A DNA stretch of 64,000 nucleotides, taken from assembly GCA_905250115.1 (NCBI GenBank), contig CAJNOI010000009.1:258221-322220 (forward strand). Direction: 5' to 3'. The notes below the pieces were generated by a model, which was not told the origin of the DNA, did not search any database, and worked only from the letters and a program-made list of their open reading frames with translations. Below, piece after piece: positions 1-14,207 of the stretch. A program made the position numbers and the translations under genes. This DNA is from Adineta steineri (lineage: Eukaryota > Rotifera > Eurotatoria > Adinetida > Adinetidae). The stretch's first letter is position 1, and every line of letters begins with the position of its first letter.

Positions 1-19
1 TAAAAAAAAGAAACTTACT

Positions 20-3000
20 GAAGAAGTATGTGTATTTGAAAGTGCTTGTGAAACATGTTTTATTGATGCTTCCATTTCTCGATTTGTTGGAAAGAAATTT
101 GGTATTGGACGATCAAGAAATGATAAATGTGAACTACGACTCGATGGCTAAACAAAAAAAAGAAAAAGAAACGAGATTATATTCTATATTTTATATATGA
201 ATTAATATACTCGTTGTGTAGTTGAACGATCAGAAGGTATTGATGTTGGTACACTATATGTATTCATTTCTCGCATGCGTTGTTGTTCTAACCAATTACT
301 GTCGATAATGGATGTATCCGATGTAAAGGATTGTTGTGGTTTTGGTGGAGGTGAAGAAGAAGGAGATGGAGAAGATGATGACGATGATGATGATGAAGAA
401 AGAGATTGACGTTCAATAATTACTGTTGGAGATCTTTCAGATGATAATAATGATGTTGACATGGATTGATACTGATCATTTGTAGGTGCTTTTGTTGAAA
501 ATATATTACGACGTATCACAGGTTTTGGTGATAAAGTATCATTGAGACGTTCTGCATTCATTTGATGACAATCAAAATTAAACGCTGATAAATTATTTAA
601 TGGGCGAATATGAACAACATCGATATCATCCTGTTGTTCTTCATGTAAAGAAGTTTCCTCGATATGTGTAGGTAGTGGTGGTGGTGGTGGTGGTGGTGAT
701 GATGAAGCAGTCGCAGATGTTATCAAACGTTGTTGAGTAGGAGGAAGACCAATTGGTAGAAAACTTTGATTATGTTCATCATCATCTTCATCAGACCAAA
801 GTATAGAACCATTATGGTGTTGTTGTTCGTATGAATGACTAATCAAAGAAGATTCACATTCATTAATACTTTATTTAAAGTTTAAAACAATGAAAATCAT
901 TTCTCATATATGAGCTTATGAGTTTTGTTAAATTTAAAGAATCTTCCTGAATCAATCATTTTAAACTTACTTAACATTTTCAATAGTTTTATAAGACACT
1001 GATGGTGATCTTTCTGCAGTTCGAAATTCAGTTGTTGCATTTAAATTTGGTAATATTGGTCGTGGCGGTGGTGATGCAATTGATTGTTTTTCTACGATAG
1101 GTGGAATTGATGTTGGAGGTGGAGGTGGCGGTGGAGTTGGTGGCTTATTGAAAAAATCTTTTGATGTTTCAAGTAAATGATTTGCTTTTGTCATAAGATC
1201 TTGTGCAAGACGAACTCGATCATTATGAATTGAAAGAACATCAGTTATATTAAGACCATTACTCACTAATGGTCGTCCACTAAGTGATTCAGGAAAATGT
1301 TCAGATAAATCTGTTTGAATTGTTGTTGTTGCTGAACGTGCTGTATCCATATCTTGATGATTAGAATTTGTATTAAATGGAATAAATGTTGATGGCGGTA
1401 TAGGTGGTGGTACACTACTACAACGTCCAGTTGTCATTGTTGATGATGACCCATTCGTTGTTGAACTCATTTCTGAACCAGAATGTAGACGAGCTTTCAT
1501 TCGGTCAGTTATCGCACCAAGTTCGCCTAATTGACGACTAGTAGAAAAGAAAAGACAAATAAGTTTTTTCCCGTTATTTGTTTATTGTTGATTCTATTTT
1601 TTATATGTAAAAGTAATATGCTAGAGCATCTATTCGATATGATATTTTTCTCGCTTGTATTCCGATCTATATTCTGGTTATATAAGTTTTCTCAATACAT
1701 TAATAATAAATAGCATCTCGGATTTTACTTACTGAAGATTATTCATTAAAAATGATTTTTTATTGCTATCATCATCAATCATTGATGAATTTAAACTTGT
1801 TTGACCTCCATTACTCTATAAAATTCAAATATAAAAATAAAATCTATATGAATTTATTTTCAAAAAAAACATACTGATCTTGCTGATAGATCAGTAAAAA
1901 TCATAGGTGGCATATTTCCAGAAACTGTTGATGTTGAACGATGTGAATCAGTTTTTGTTTGATTTTGATTGGAATTATATTTGAAACGTTTTAATTCAAA
2001 AAGATCTTCTTGTGGTACAAGACTAATTTTTAATTGTCCTTGAACATTACCAATTGTGTCAACAATATTATACCAACCAGATATTTGTTGTAAACCAGAA
2101 AGTAATGGACTTAAATCAATAGATACAAAACCAAGAACTTTATCACCAGATTTTTCTATTATATTTAATAAAAAAAATAAAGAATTTAATTATTAATAAA
2201 AGTATTACCTGGTATTGTTTCAATATCAGCATTAACTTTATGCCAAACTTTAAGTATAAATGTTTTTTTCTCATTAAATAAATGTTCAACAGCTAATTTA
2301 ACTGATTGTTGATAATTCCATATAGGTTTATTTGTTGATGTTAATATTTGTGTACGACATAAATGATTAGAATCAGCTGTTGAATAGGTAACATAAGGAT
2401 TTGGTGGAATATGAGCATTTCTTTAAGAATAAAATCATATAGAATATTATATATTTAGAAAAAAAAGAAATTTACTCATTTTTTGAATAACTATTCGGTA
2501 AATGCGCTGCTTGTTCAATATTAATAATAACTGAGAATATATTATTTGTTATTGTACGAAGTGCACGATCATTACCAATTAAATTTAATTGACGATTTTC
2601 TAAGTAAGAATCAAGTTCAGCATCATTTGATGTATCAGCATTATTTCGACTCTAAAAACATAAGAATAATTAAATATTTTCTTTCTCGTAGAGAAGAGTC
2701 CAGTAAACATAAATTGTCTGATTGCTTGTCGTCCGCAGGGTCAAAAAAACATCGAAAATCAATTTTTCACGGTTTTTATTTGTTTTGCCAGTAAATGTGA
2801 AGAAAATGCATTTCTACGAGAAAGAGCTAAGCGAGTCCTCGGACGAGTGTTACTTGTCGAATGTATGATTCAAGTTTTATGAAAACTACAGAAAATATTT
2901 GCATTTGAATTCTATTCCTATCTTTCTAGAGCAAAAACGAAATATACCCGTAATTCATTGAAATCTTTAGATTTATCAATTGTGATATGTATTTGAGCAA

Positions 3001-6000
3001 ATGCTCCACCTAAATCTTTTGTTCCATGTTTAAATAATGGTAGAATTGCATTTAGTCGATGAGATTTTCTTTTTCGATCACATAAACTATTTAAATCAAC
3101 ATAAATTGATCCAATATGTTTATCTGTTGATGATAATGATGGAGAATAATCATAGGAATCATTTTCACTTGTCCATATTTGTATTTCTAATTTTTCTTCA
3201 CGTAAATACCATAAAAATGGTGCACTACATAAAAATAAATGTTCTTTAGTATATTTAAGTTCACATATAACATTATGTTTATCAACAATTGGTTTTTTCC
3301 TTTTTGTTATTATTGGCACTAAAAATAAATAAATAGATTTTGTTTTTTTTCTCTTCGATAAAAACTACTTTTATCATAAAGTCGGTATTGCACAAAAACA
3401 CTTGTTCGATCATCGATACGATCTTTTCCGGGTCGAATAACTAATGGAATTGGAAGTTGAATACGATCAACAGATAAAGTTACTAAACATCCAAGATCTT
3501 TTTGATCTAATAATTAACAAAATAAGAAGATATAGTCGAATAAATATTTATTGTATAGTAAAAATTTACCATCAAGAAAATTTTCTTCATCAATATAATT
3601 ATCATCATGCCAACCAAAAGATTTAGCTGAATCAATGATTCGAGATCGATCGTCTTGTTGACCAAAACGAACAAATAATTCTATACCACCAACACAATGT
3701 TCAGATGGATCCGAAGATATTTCTGATGTAACAACACGATTCACACTTGATAATGAATACCAACCTTTAATTCCTTTAATTAGAACAAGATGTTTTTATT
3801 TATATCGGATTATTTTAATATATATATACCTGTATGTCGAGAAATTAATTCTTTTAATGGAACAGTACAATAACATAAATGTATATCTAATGATCGTTTA
3901 TCACTTTGTGGATTTGATTCATCCGTTGAACTTATTTGATGATACATATCAATTTTTAATTGTCCATGTTCAAGTATTTCAGCAAGTGATAGTGTATGAT
4001 TACGATTATCATTCCAAATAAGTGGAACAGGAAAATCAATTGAATGATTGAATTCTGGTACAAAACTACGAGCTATTGTTCTTGTTGTTCGTGATTCCTT
4101 TTTTGAAAAAAATAAAATTTATAAAAAATAAATGAAATTTATGTATTACCGTATCAGATAAAAATGATAAGGATAATTTTGAATATGTATTAACACCAAC
4201 TTGTGAAGGATAATTTAAACGAGCATCATGCCGTGCTTGAGATTGAGCAGCATGCTAGTTAATAGCAAAAAAAAAGATATAGGAATAATGAAAAATTTAA
4301 AGAAAACTTACTTTCAACCCACAAGCGCGAACAATACCAACAGAAATACACACTTGAGAATTATTATTTGCTAATCGATCACTCAGTGCTTGTCGTTCAT
4401 TTCGCTACAAATAAATTTAATTTTCAGTTACAAATTCAAAATAATGTATTTTCTTTGTAAAGTGATCTATCAATATTCGTTAATGATAAATTACAAGAGG
4501 AACGTTTGAGTACAAATAAAACTTGAAAATATCATAAAATGATCGATATTTAACCGATTCTGATTATCTTTTTATAGTTATTGATAAGAGTATACAATCA
4601 TAATATCTATTTCGAATATATTACCTTAATAGAATTTCGTTTATAAGTTGCAGTTACTAATAAATCTCCTCCATATGCTGATGTAGATGTATGATGTTGT
4701 TGTCCATGTTTAGGATCTTCTCGGACGATTTCCAAAGGTATACGAAATGATTGAACTGATTTATTATCAGTATCAGCAGTTAACATTGTTGTCATACTAC
4801 ATAATTTTGCAGCTGGTAGTTTTCCCTAAATAAATATCGAGATAACTGACTATTTTCTTTTACAGTAGTGTTACTTTTGCTAAAAGTTGATCACGAATAT
4901 TTGGATAATAAAAACGTGACCAAACTTCAAATGATATATAGGTTTCAATCGCTGATGGTGATTGACAAGCTAGAAAAAACAAAATATGAAAAGTTCAATT
5001 TTATTTATTACAAATTGTTTTACCAGCATAAAAATATTTATGTAATGCATCAGTAGGCGATAGGACATATCGAAATTTATTACTATCATGAAATGTTGGG
5101 TCTGATGTACATAAAGTAGCTGCTGTACGTATTGGACGAAGTTGAAATGGTTTAATTGAATTCGTATTTGTTGATTGTTCTTGTTCGTGTTGTACAGGAA
5201 ATAAATATTGAATAAAACAATCACTTTCACCCCAAACCATAGATTCAAATGCTCGTAAACCATTGATGCTTTCAATTAACAACTCAAACTGATGTTCAAT
5301 TAATGATGATGATTGATCATTAGTTGATATTACATCTGGTTTTTTACTAACTGTTGAAGGTGATAAATTACCATTGGAATGTGCACCTTTTACAGCTGTA
5401 ATTTGATCCGATGTACCCATTGCTAATAAAACTTGAATATCACCATTTGATTTATTTGTACTAGTAAATGGATCAATAATTGGTAACCATGAATCAGTAC
5501 TTATGACTGGAAATTGTGCTCGTAATAATACTCGACTTATTTGTCTATCTTTAAATGAAATATAGAATTGTTCTAATGGAATTTTAACAATTCCAATTAT
5601 TATATCAGCTGGACCATTAATCTTTTTATCCCATAATTCAATTACGATAAAATTATGATGCATTTTTTCTAAAGTTGATTTTGTGAGTAATAATGGAATT
5701 TTCTGCATACAAAAGAAGAAAACATAAACATAAATTTCTTGTAAATAAACGATATCAAACCTGTTCAAAATTAAATCTTGGCGATGAACTTCCCCAACAA
5801 ACAACTGACGTTATTGGTTCTTCATTCCAAAATGCTCGACAAACAAAATATGGATTTCGTGGTTGATTATCTAAAGAAATAAATAAATAAATCTTTCTCA
5901 ATGTAAACTTCTTTTCCTATTACTTTGTATTTGTAAAATATTTCGTGCTTCAATTACTGAAAGATAAATTTGTACAACAAATCCATCTTCTAATTCTGTT

Positions 6001-8585
6001 GTTGTATTATTTGCCATGAATCCTTCGCTTGTAAAAGCTTTGGGCAGTTGTAAATTATTATTTGGATTAATTGTAATTTGTTTGGATTTTTTTTTACTTT
6101 TCTTTATTTTTCCAGTTCGTTGTTTTTTAGGTTTCATTTGTTCAATAAGTCGAATACGATCAAGTTCAAGTTTAAAATTAGTTACATCAGAATCAAGTTC
6201 AAGCATAACATGTAAATTTCCTATAGAAAATTTCTTTGCAATTTTATTTGGAAGTTTTTGTTGATTCATTTGTGTACGATCAATAACATTTAAATCGTGT
6301 TCTAAATGTAAACTATCAGCTTTTAATATATTTCGAAGTGGTAAAACAGCAAAACCAATTTGTTCTGGACTTGTTGTACCTGACATACGACTATAGATTT
6401 TAAAGATTAGTAATGAACGCCACCAATTTTTTAAAATTGTTTCAGTAAATAAACATGGATATGTTGATAAATGTGAAAATATAATATCATTATTGGATTC
6501 AAAACGTTTGGAAGCGATTTTCATTACTTGTGTTGCTTCATTTTTTTGACCATCACGGCTATTTGCAATAACAGGGAATTGATATTCAATGAAATAAGTC
6601 CTTGTATAAAGAAAATGTATTAAAAATTGTTTTTGTTTTATTAGAGAAAATTTTGTCTTACATTGCTCGTTTACTTTTATTGGTTCGTCCAAATGATGAA
6701 TGTGATGGAGAGTCTCGATCATTATTAAGAACATTTAAACGTAATTGATCAATACGAACACGAGCTGTACGAACATGATTTAATAGTTGGACACGTTCGA
6801 TACAAAGATGATTATCATCATCATGACTTTCTAAAAATGAGAAAAGAATAGGATTAAAAAAAAGATTCATTTTTTTCTCCCTTCGTCTCTTACCATTTCC
6901 ACTATCATCAAGATCAGAACTAGGCATATCAAATGAAACACGTGATGCCGTATCACTATCAGTACTTCGTGCTGAACGAGAACGATTTGATAATCGACCA
7001 GCACGTGTTATACTTGGACTACGTGAACGTCCTGATGGTGGTTTTCCGTGTGGTGGACGTTTATTTGTTATAATATTTGAAATATTATTATTACTATTGT
7101 TTACTCCATCACCACCATAGAGTAGATCATCTAATAAACTTTGTTCATATTCTAATCCTTCGAGATCAGTTAAAATTGAATCATTTGAATTATTAAGATC
7201 TCCAGTTAATTTTAAAGATGTATTTATACCAAGCATATCACAAACATTTTCATTATCAAGTAATGGATCAATATCAATTGATTTTGTTTTATATTGAGTA
7301 CTAAGAATTTCCGAATTATTATTATTATTCGATAAAATATAATTAATAGGATCATTTTCTTTTTCATTTATTGTCGTTTTTTGTGCTGATGATTTTATCA
7401 TATCTTCACGAAGACGATTAGCCCGTTCAATTAATGCTTCAACTACTTTACCAGTTGGTTGTTCTTTATATGCTTGTACACCTAAATTGTAGAAAAAAAT
7501 ATAATTAAGAAATTACTTTCAATCAATTTATTAACCTGGTTGGACATAATTTGAATCTGTTGCATAGGGTTTAAATGGTACAGTTGTATCAAAACGTTGT
7601 TGTTTTATGGTATTATCATTTGAATATTCTGCATTATAAGCTCGATCAAGTTTATATGTTCGTGAACCACCTTCCAATTGATCAGCCTAGAAATTAATTA
7701 TTTATTCGATTTTACTCTAAAATTCAAATCTACTTGATTATAATCATTAGCACCAAATGAACTACGTCGTGATGGTGGATTACTTGTATCTGATATAATA
7801 CTCATTGCTGTCAGATTTTCGTTACTATCGTGAGCTAAAATAGAATTATTTATATGTATTAAATAAACAAAAAGACGGCTTACTTCCAGGTAAAAATATA
7901 CGAAGTGAAACAAAAACTTCACCTAATTTATCACCTTTATTCGTAAATATAGATTGATAACCTTTGATTGGATTGTTAATTGAAAGTGTAGATAAATTTT
8001 GTACTTTAGCAGTACCTATAAGACGATTATTATCCGAATCAAACACTTTCAGTACAAGCTCAGCAGCATCTAGATAAAAAACAAATATTTTTAAACAATA
8101 ATTATTTCATAAAATACCTGTTAAATATTTCGTAAATTGTTTAAGTTCACTTCGAATATAATATTTAGCTGTTGTACTCGGTTGATGGGATGATGAGGAT
8201 GCAATACCAGATACTTGAGGTCTGTAAAAAGAAAGAACACAAAAAAAAATTAATTTGTCTTGTAAATAATTTACTTGAATAAGGCTGATGTATCATCTTC
8301 ACCCCACCATGATACTTTAATATTCACAAATCGACAAAATGATTGATGTTTTGCATTCCATTGTAATTTCGGAATATGACAAATAAGATTTGCATAGACA
8401 GGACCTTCGACAAATGGTGGTAAACTTGTTCGAACACAAACATCTTCTTGATTACGATTTTTTTGTTGTGATTGTGATCGATTTTGTCGTTCTAATATAG
8501 ATTAATTTAAAAATTTCCTAATGAAAATCAGTCTTAACATACTTTTTGGTGTTGTTGGACGTTTTCCAGTTGTTGTATTCGACAT
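20..8585 (-). CDS. C2CD3: C2CD3, centriolar C2-domain protein (3' end outside window)
   Basis: C2CD3 is a centriole distal-end protein needed for distal appendage assembly and ciliogenesis. The start ATG is 8585-8583. The N-terminal block (about 8280-8500 reversed) reads TSLPPFVEGPV and later VKVSWWGEDD-like residues, as in the C2CD3 N-terminal C2 domain (SLPPxVEG, VRWWGE). A central block at 1900-2400 contains DLSPLLSGLQ and GWYNIVDTIGNVQGQLK, matching a conserved C2CD3 C2 domain. Other C2-type exons lie at 2950-3319, 3500-5800 and 5900-6700. A polyproline, Ser-rich tail lies at 211-1500. The leftmost exon, 20-148 (acceptor after 148, donor gtaagt below 20), encodes PNFFPTNREMEASIK, matching the C2CD3 C-terminal segment. 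The gene therefore continues left, and the apparent stop at 202-204 lies in the intron. The intron at 2654-2949 carries a dispersed repeat. Upstream is a ~1.9 kb divergent spacer to the nucleoporin. Confidence 0.88.
2681..2857 (+). repeat. Dispersed repeat, copy A (internally deleted)
   Basis: The segment starts with ctttctcgtagagaagagtc and ends with a block containing gagctaagcgagtcc and ttacttgt. Both ends recur at 16585-16896 (inverted) and 40354-40668. The motif ctttctcgtaga occurs near both ends in opposite orientation, which suggests short terminal inverted repeats. This copy is ~177 bp and lacks ~130 bp of the middle seen in the 16.6 kb copy. It sits in a C2CD3 intron (2654-2949) and does not interrupt coding sequence. 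The class (MITE or SINE-like) is not settled. Confidence 0.75.
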
Positions 8586-10455
8586 TTTTTTTTATATACG
8601 CGACAAGAAATTCACATACCAATCTTATTCGACATTCAAGATGTTCTTCTTCTAGAATAGAAAAAAATACAATTAAGAAGTCTTCTTTGGTGACAATAAT
8701 AATATTAGATTAAAATCAAACCAATCTTTGTTCAATTAAATCCGCCATGCGAATTATTGAACTAGTAGTTACCTAGCATTGATCAGATCCTCCATACAGT
8801 TAATCTTACTAATAACAGTGACCTCTATAATTTAAATCATAAAAATTGTTGTCGCACTTTACAAGGAAGATAATCTGTATTATCTAAAATATATTCTATG
8901 TGGATCATATTTCATAAGAACTTACGAAAACAAAAATTATTTTGAATAATAAAATATCCATTTAGTAGAACTAATTGTAACATAACGAATTCGTACATTA
9001 ACAATAAAAAAAAGTACATGTTGGTCACACTTGTCGAATGAAAATGGATTTTATTTAATTCGTTGCGGTAAGTACAAAGAAGAATATGTGTCATACCTTC
9101 TATTTATCTTCTTTTCATTGAATTCATTTCTCTCTGTGCCTCAAGTTCTTTACTATGTGCAGACGTAACTAAATGTTCCATTGTTCTGCTACCTAATAGA
9201 TATATCTTATGATGCTTATGGGTTTATTAACCTATGACATTGTTTTTGTTGAAAACATGTACATTATTATAAAATTCCATTACTAAAAATAATACTTTTA
9301 TTGATCAATTTATTATTGAAATATCTTAAATGACTGCAATGTCAATAAAATTCATTAAACCTTTAGGGTTAATCTCTTGAGTTTTATTTGTAAAGACGCA
9401 GAAATCGATCGAAATAAAATACATGAAATATTTTACACTTCTCTTTCTTTTCTTTTTGAAATTAAATCACTCAATTTCTCACTAATTTGCATATTGAAGT
9501 GATTTACTTCGTTCTCTCTTTTGTATTGAATACGTTTAATATTTATCACTTGGAGTTCACTATATTATGCTAGTAGTAGTAGTAGTAGTAGTAGTAGTAT
9601 ATATGAACCATAATCAAATACTTATAATGAACGTATAATTATTCTTTATCCAATAGAAAAAAAAAGTGCTGTTGCAATACTTCAACTAAAGATTTGAAGT
9701 GTGCAAGTGAGTGAAGTACAACTGAAGGGCAAATGAAGTAAACGAATACAGAACGAACAAAATACAGTGATGTATATACATCTAAGGTTTCGCTTTTTGT
9801 TCTTTGTTACTATGTTTTTTTCTATGACTTTCCGGGATTAAAGTCTTTGTTCTGTTGAAGATACTATAAGAATTGATTTTCAAGATTCGAGCGACATCTG
9901 TAGTGACAAATATTCTATTTTATTTACACCATACATATATATAATCATTATAATAACATACTATTTTTATTATTGATTGCATATAATTTTTTCATTTCGA
10001 TTTATTGAGGTCTTTAACATTATTTTTTATAATGGCGTCGCTTCCTCGTTGTGGGTATTGAGTTGTATTTCGTAAGACAGGCAAACAGACAGTCAACATC
10101 ATTTTTTCGTGGTTGAGAGTGACTCATCAGTTTTTTTCCTATACTACTACAACATAAAGGTATATTATATTCTCATTCTCTCATTTTTTTTGCTTGTTAT
10201 TCTTCAGACATTTGCATTGGCTCAGTGTCATTGTACTATTTTTCTCGTTCATTTGTAAGTATTGTAGATACTTATTGCTATTTTTTGCACGCTTGTTTGC
10301 TTTTTTTGATATGTATGTAGTTTTGCTTTAATTGACTTGTAAGCAGTCATCTCTTGCTAATTGTACTGTTGTACGAGAATTTCATAATAAGAATGAAAAT
10401 GAGGTTTGCTTTTTTGATATATAAATAATAGATATTCATTCTTGTTTTCTAGACT
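8586..10455. other. Divergent intergenic spacer with (TAG)n microsatellite
   Basis: This AT-rich spacer lies between the C2CD3 start and the nucleoporin start. It contains a run of about ten TAG triplets at 9570-9599. I see no convincing coding exon. A likely 5'UTR intron of the nucleoporin runs from a gtatat donor near 10160 to the ag at 10451-10452, just before the first ATG. It probably carries both promoters. Confidence 0.6.
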
Positions 10456-13400
10456 ATGATGCATAAAGTCAAAGATGTGGTTTCGAAATTTTTGCATCCA
10501 TCATTTTTATTCTCGACTGATAATGAAACAGATCGTTCTGTAAGTTAATAATATTTAATAATTTGTTTTTTCAATAATTTCATTTTTAGAAACGAAAAAG
10601 ATCTGGTTCACCTGACAAAAATAATAATGAACAACAAATAGAGCCAACAGGCACTACTACAATTACTACGAGTAGTTACTCAAATAGTAAGATTGATTCT
10701 GTTTTTCTTCTTCTAACGAATAATTTATTTTCAATGTTTAGATCGTTATTCATCTACGAAAGACGATGGAGCACAATTGACTGATGATGAAGATAATAAT
10801 AGTCGAGATGTACCATCAGCTGAACAAGAAAAAAAACGACGTCGTACTGCTAACTATCAATCTACTACTTCGACAAATATTTATCTTGGAGATGATAAAC
10901 CATCACCATCTACAAGTAGTTCAACAGATACTCATATATCATCAACAAGCACAACACCAATTCTACATCATCATACAACTACTCAACAAAATTATTATGA
11001 GAGAATAAATCGATCGAAACAACGTTATCCTATTACTTCAACTTATCGAGGTTCAACATTAAATTATGATCCATCAAAATCACCTCTTTTCTCTACTGGT
11101 AAACACGTAAGTACAAATATTTTTCTTTTTTCTATCAATAATAAAAATATTATTCTTTAGAACACAACAAATCTTCAGTCAAATGAATTTTCAGCTAATC
11201 ATTTATTAGCAACTAGTCTAACTAATCGATCACAATCATCAATATCAAATCATCAACAATCTTCAGCAACATTAACAAATCCAGTAATTATTAATTGATT
11301 AATAGGAAGAAATATTTATTTAAAAAAATTTTTTTTTATTATAGGTATCCAATCAAAGACATATGTTAGGTGGTAATTATACATCAAATAATTCACGTCG
11401 TTTACCTTATATTGAAAGACTTCGTCAACGAACTTTAAAAGATTGTATACGACATAATCATACACTTGATAGTCAACCGTATGTATTTAATATAAAAATT
11501 TTCGTCTCTTTATTAAATAATTGATTCCCTTTTTTTTTTTAGAGTATCTGTATCAGCAATTGAAGAACAGAAATCAATTACAACTTCTCCAGTATCAAAA
11601 CGATTAAAAGTACCAGAAAAAGAATGTGGAATTCAATGTGATGTAAGATATTTTTAATTATTTTTATTAGAATTTAATAAATGTTTTTTTTAATTTGTAG
11701 ATTCCAATTGTAGAAACAAGTCAAACATCTGAACGTATAACTTCTCCAATTGATAGTCAAACTGAAGTATCATCCGCTCCGATTATTCCACAAATTCAAA
11801 CAAATAGTTCAATTACTATTGAAAAGAAAACATCATCCATACCATCAATTACTATTACCAAACCTAAAGTAAATAAAGAAAAGATTACATGAAATTTAAT
11901 AGTTATATTTTATTTTAAAGGTACTCGGTGATATTACACCATTTTCATGGCCAAAATTTGCTCGAGCTCAACAAGAATATGCCAATAAATATCCTGAAAA
12001 ATGTCGGAGAGATGCAGGTATGGTTATTATTTTTTTTTGTATGATCTGAAAAGAAATTTTTTTTTCGATTAGTTGTTCCTTCGCTTATTGGAAAAGCGAA
12101 CGTTAATACTACTGCAACAATTTATCCATCGATAAATACTACTACTATGCCAAAAATTCCGTTTTTATCTTCACGTCCTACTGAACCCGTTTGGAAATGT
12201 CCATGTTGCACTAAAGAACATGCCGTACAAACAGCATCCTGCTCACTTTGTCATGGAATTAATCCAGATTATAAAAAATTAAGTGGTAAGTTTAAAAGAA
12301 TACAAAAAGAGAAATAACTATATATTATATTTTTTTAATTAAGCGATTAAACCTGCAGAAACAGTCGAAAAAGAACAAGTAGCATCAACTGTGATTGCAA
12401 AAGAATCAAGTATATCTACACCGGTTATTCCTGTTACTAATCAAACAACTACTAAAGAAAATGTATTATCAACTTCGTCACCAGTTATAACTACAAGTAC
12501 TATTACTACTGCATTTCCTTCATTCGGTACTACACCAGTTACAACCAAAGAAAATACAGCTATTAATTTTTCTGCACCAATATTTGGTATAGCATCTACA
12601 ACTTCTACACAAAATACGAGTATTACGACTGCTCCAGTGACTACTAGTTCTCCTATATTAAGATTTGGTGTAACACCATCGCCCATGACAACTACAACAG
12701 CGAGTCCAGTATTAAGCAGTACATTTCCTCCAATGTTTGGTACAACACCAATCGCATTCCCAACAACAATACCAAAAGAAAATCCCGTAGCTACTAATGA
12801 TTTACCTTTATTCGGCGTGACAACGACAAAAGAAAACCCTACTACTAGTGCACAACTATCATTTGGTACAATACCATTTAATAAATCATTAACTCCTGCT
12901 CCTACTACTGCTACAAGTAATTCCTTTCAAACTGGTACATCATTCCCACCTTTTGCTTCAGTACCATCAACTAATCTTAGTACAATTCCTACAATTTCTG
13001 CTGTTCCATCAACTGTTGGAATGACACTCAATCTACCACCGTCAATACCTTTTGGATCATTTGGTAGTACCACAGTAACAACAGCACCGACAACTACAAC
13101 AGTTTCATCCAATCCTTCAACAACATTTGCAATTCCATTTGCTACTTCAGCATCCTCTTTAACAGCAAGCACTTCAACCGCTCCAAATTTATTTGGTTTT
13201 TCAACGGTAGCGCCAGTATCTTCTACTAGTACTACTTCAATGCTTCCAGTGCTACCAACAACGAGTACTTTTTCCAGTCCAAGTAATTTTATGGCTGCAC
13301 CAACAACTACAACATCAGCTCTACCTGCATTTGGTAATAATAGTAGTTTTAGCATTGCACCTTCGTCAACAAATCCTCCATTCGCTTTCGGTGTGAATAC

Positions 13401-13950
13401 TTCTCCAAAATCCATGACACCAACACTTAATTCACCGATGAATACAACTGCTGCACCTGCATTTGGCACAATTACTCCATTTGGTACAACTCCGATATCA
13501 TTTGACAAATCTACAAATTCATTTTCAACTCTTACTTCATCAAATCTACCATCGTTTAGTTTTGGAATCCCATCAAATACTAATCAATCTTCAGTAACTC
13601 CAGTTGTTTCTACTGGTGGTTTTTCATTTGCACCTCAGTCATCAACAACACCGATGTTTGGCATTGGATCATCTTCATTAGCATCAAATACATATAGTTT
13701 CGGCTTACCACCACCAACAACATCCGCAAGTATGTCTTCATTTTCATTCTCTACACCAGCAACATCATCGCCTTCGAATCCATTTTCAACAACAGATTTT
13801 CCAAGTTCCACAGATGGAACATCGAAGTAAGAATTATTTCAACTTAATTATTTTATTTTATTTCATTTCTTCATTTTCAGTATGTTTAACATTGGCAGTG
13901 GAAGTTCACCACGACCTATTCTTAGAGCTAGACGTCGAAGAAATCCATAA
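10456..13950 (+). CDS. Nup153-like FG nucleoporin with one RanBP2-type zinc finger
   Basis: This is a nuclear-basket FG nucleoporin. Eleven exons (10456-10539, 10590-10686, 10742-11106, 11161-11283, 11345-11478, 11543-11642, 11701-11868, 11921-12017, 12073-12285, 12344-13826, 13881-13950) join in frame to 977 residues. The N-terminus VKDVVSKFLHPSFLF resembles the Nup153 amphipathic segment. A basic, Ser/Thr-rich region follows. One zinc finger, WKCPCCTKEH...CSLCHGINP, fits the W-x-C-x2-C-x10-C-x2-C RanBP2 pattern; vertebrate Nup153 has four. The large exon 10 is a Ser/Thr/Pro-rich FG domain with many FG, FGxx and PxFG dipeptides. The C-terminus, MFNIGSGSS then RARRRRNP, is a short basic tail like that of Nup153. 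POM121 also has FG repeats, but the zinc finger favours Nup153. The stop is 257 bp before the BUD31 start. Confidence 0.8.
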
Positions 13951-14207
13951 AAACAGCCCGAATTTTTTAAACAATATTATTGATTATCGTGCTTTTCTTT
14001 CTTTTCTTTTTTTCCTGTGTGCGTGTGTTCGTGTGTGCGTGTTTTTTTGTTCTTTGTATCTCTCATATGCGTGTGTTTGGATAAACAGAAATGTAATAGT
14101 TTGTTTTCGTTTTTGAGAGTAATGAAAAAGAACAGAAAAACAAGAAATTAATAAAAAATAAAACAAAAGTAACTATTATACAATTTTTGTTGTAGATTAT
14201 TTCAAAT
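13951..14207 (+). other. Short spacer between nucleoporin and BUD31
   Basis: This 257-bp spacer has a pyrimidine-rich stretch (13990-14090), aataaaaaataaaac-type polyadenylation-like sequence at 14148-14165, and a strong splice-acceptor-like ttttgttgtag at 14185-14195, 12 bp before the BUD31 ATG. The acceptor could close a 5'UTR intron or accept a trans-spliced leader. Spliced leaders are known from bdelloids, but nothing here decides it. Confidence 0.4.

Noticed and set aside
2..151. Plus-strand open frame ending in TAA at 149-151, looking like a Cys-containing C-terminal exon
   Set aside because: The opposite strand has a strong acceptor and donor around 20-148 and encodes PNFFPTNREMEASIK, which matches C2CD3; the plus-strand frame is its antisense shadow.
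202..210. Apparent C2CD3 stop codon at 202-204
   Set aside because: A gtatat donor at 210-209 ends the exon after CGA (211-213), and the next exon (20-148) continues in phase with C2CD3-like sequence.
12441..13508. Long minus-strand open frames rich in Val, Gly and Leu
   Set aside because: They are antisense to the Ser/Thr-rich FG domain of the nucleoporin, where codon bias keeps the opposite strand open.
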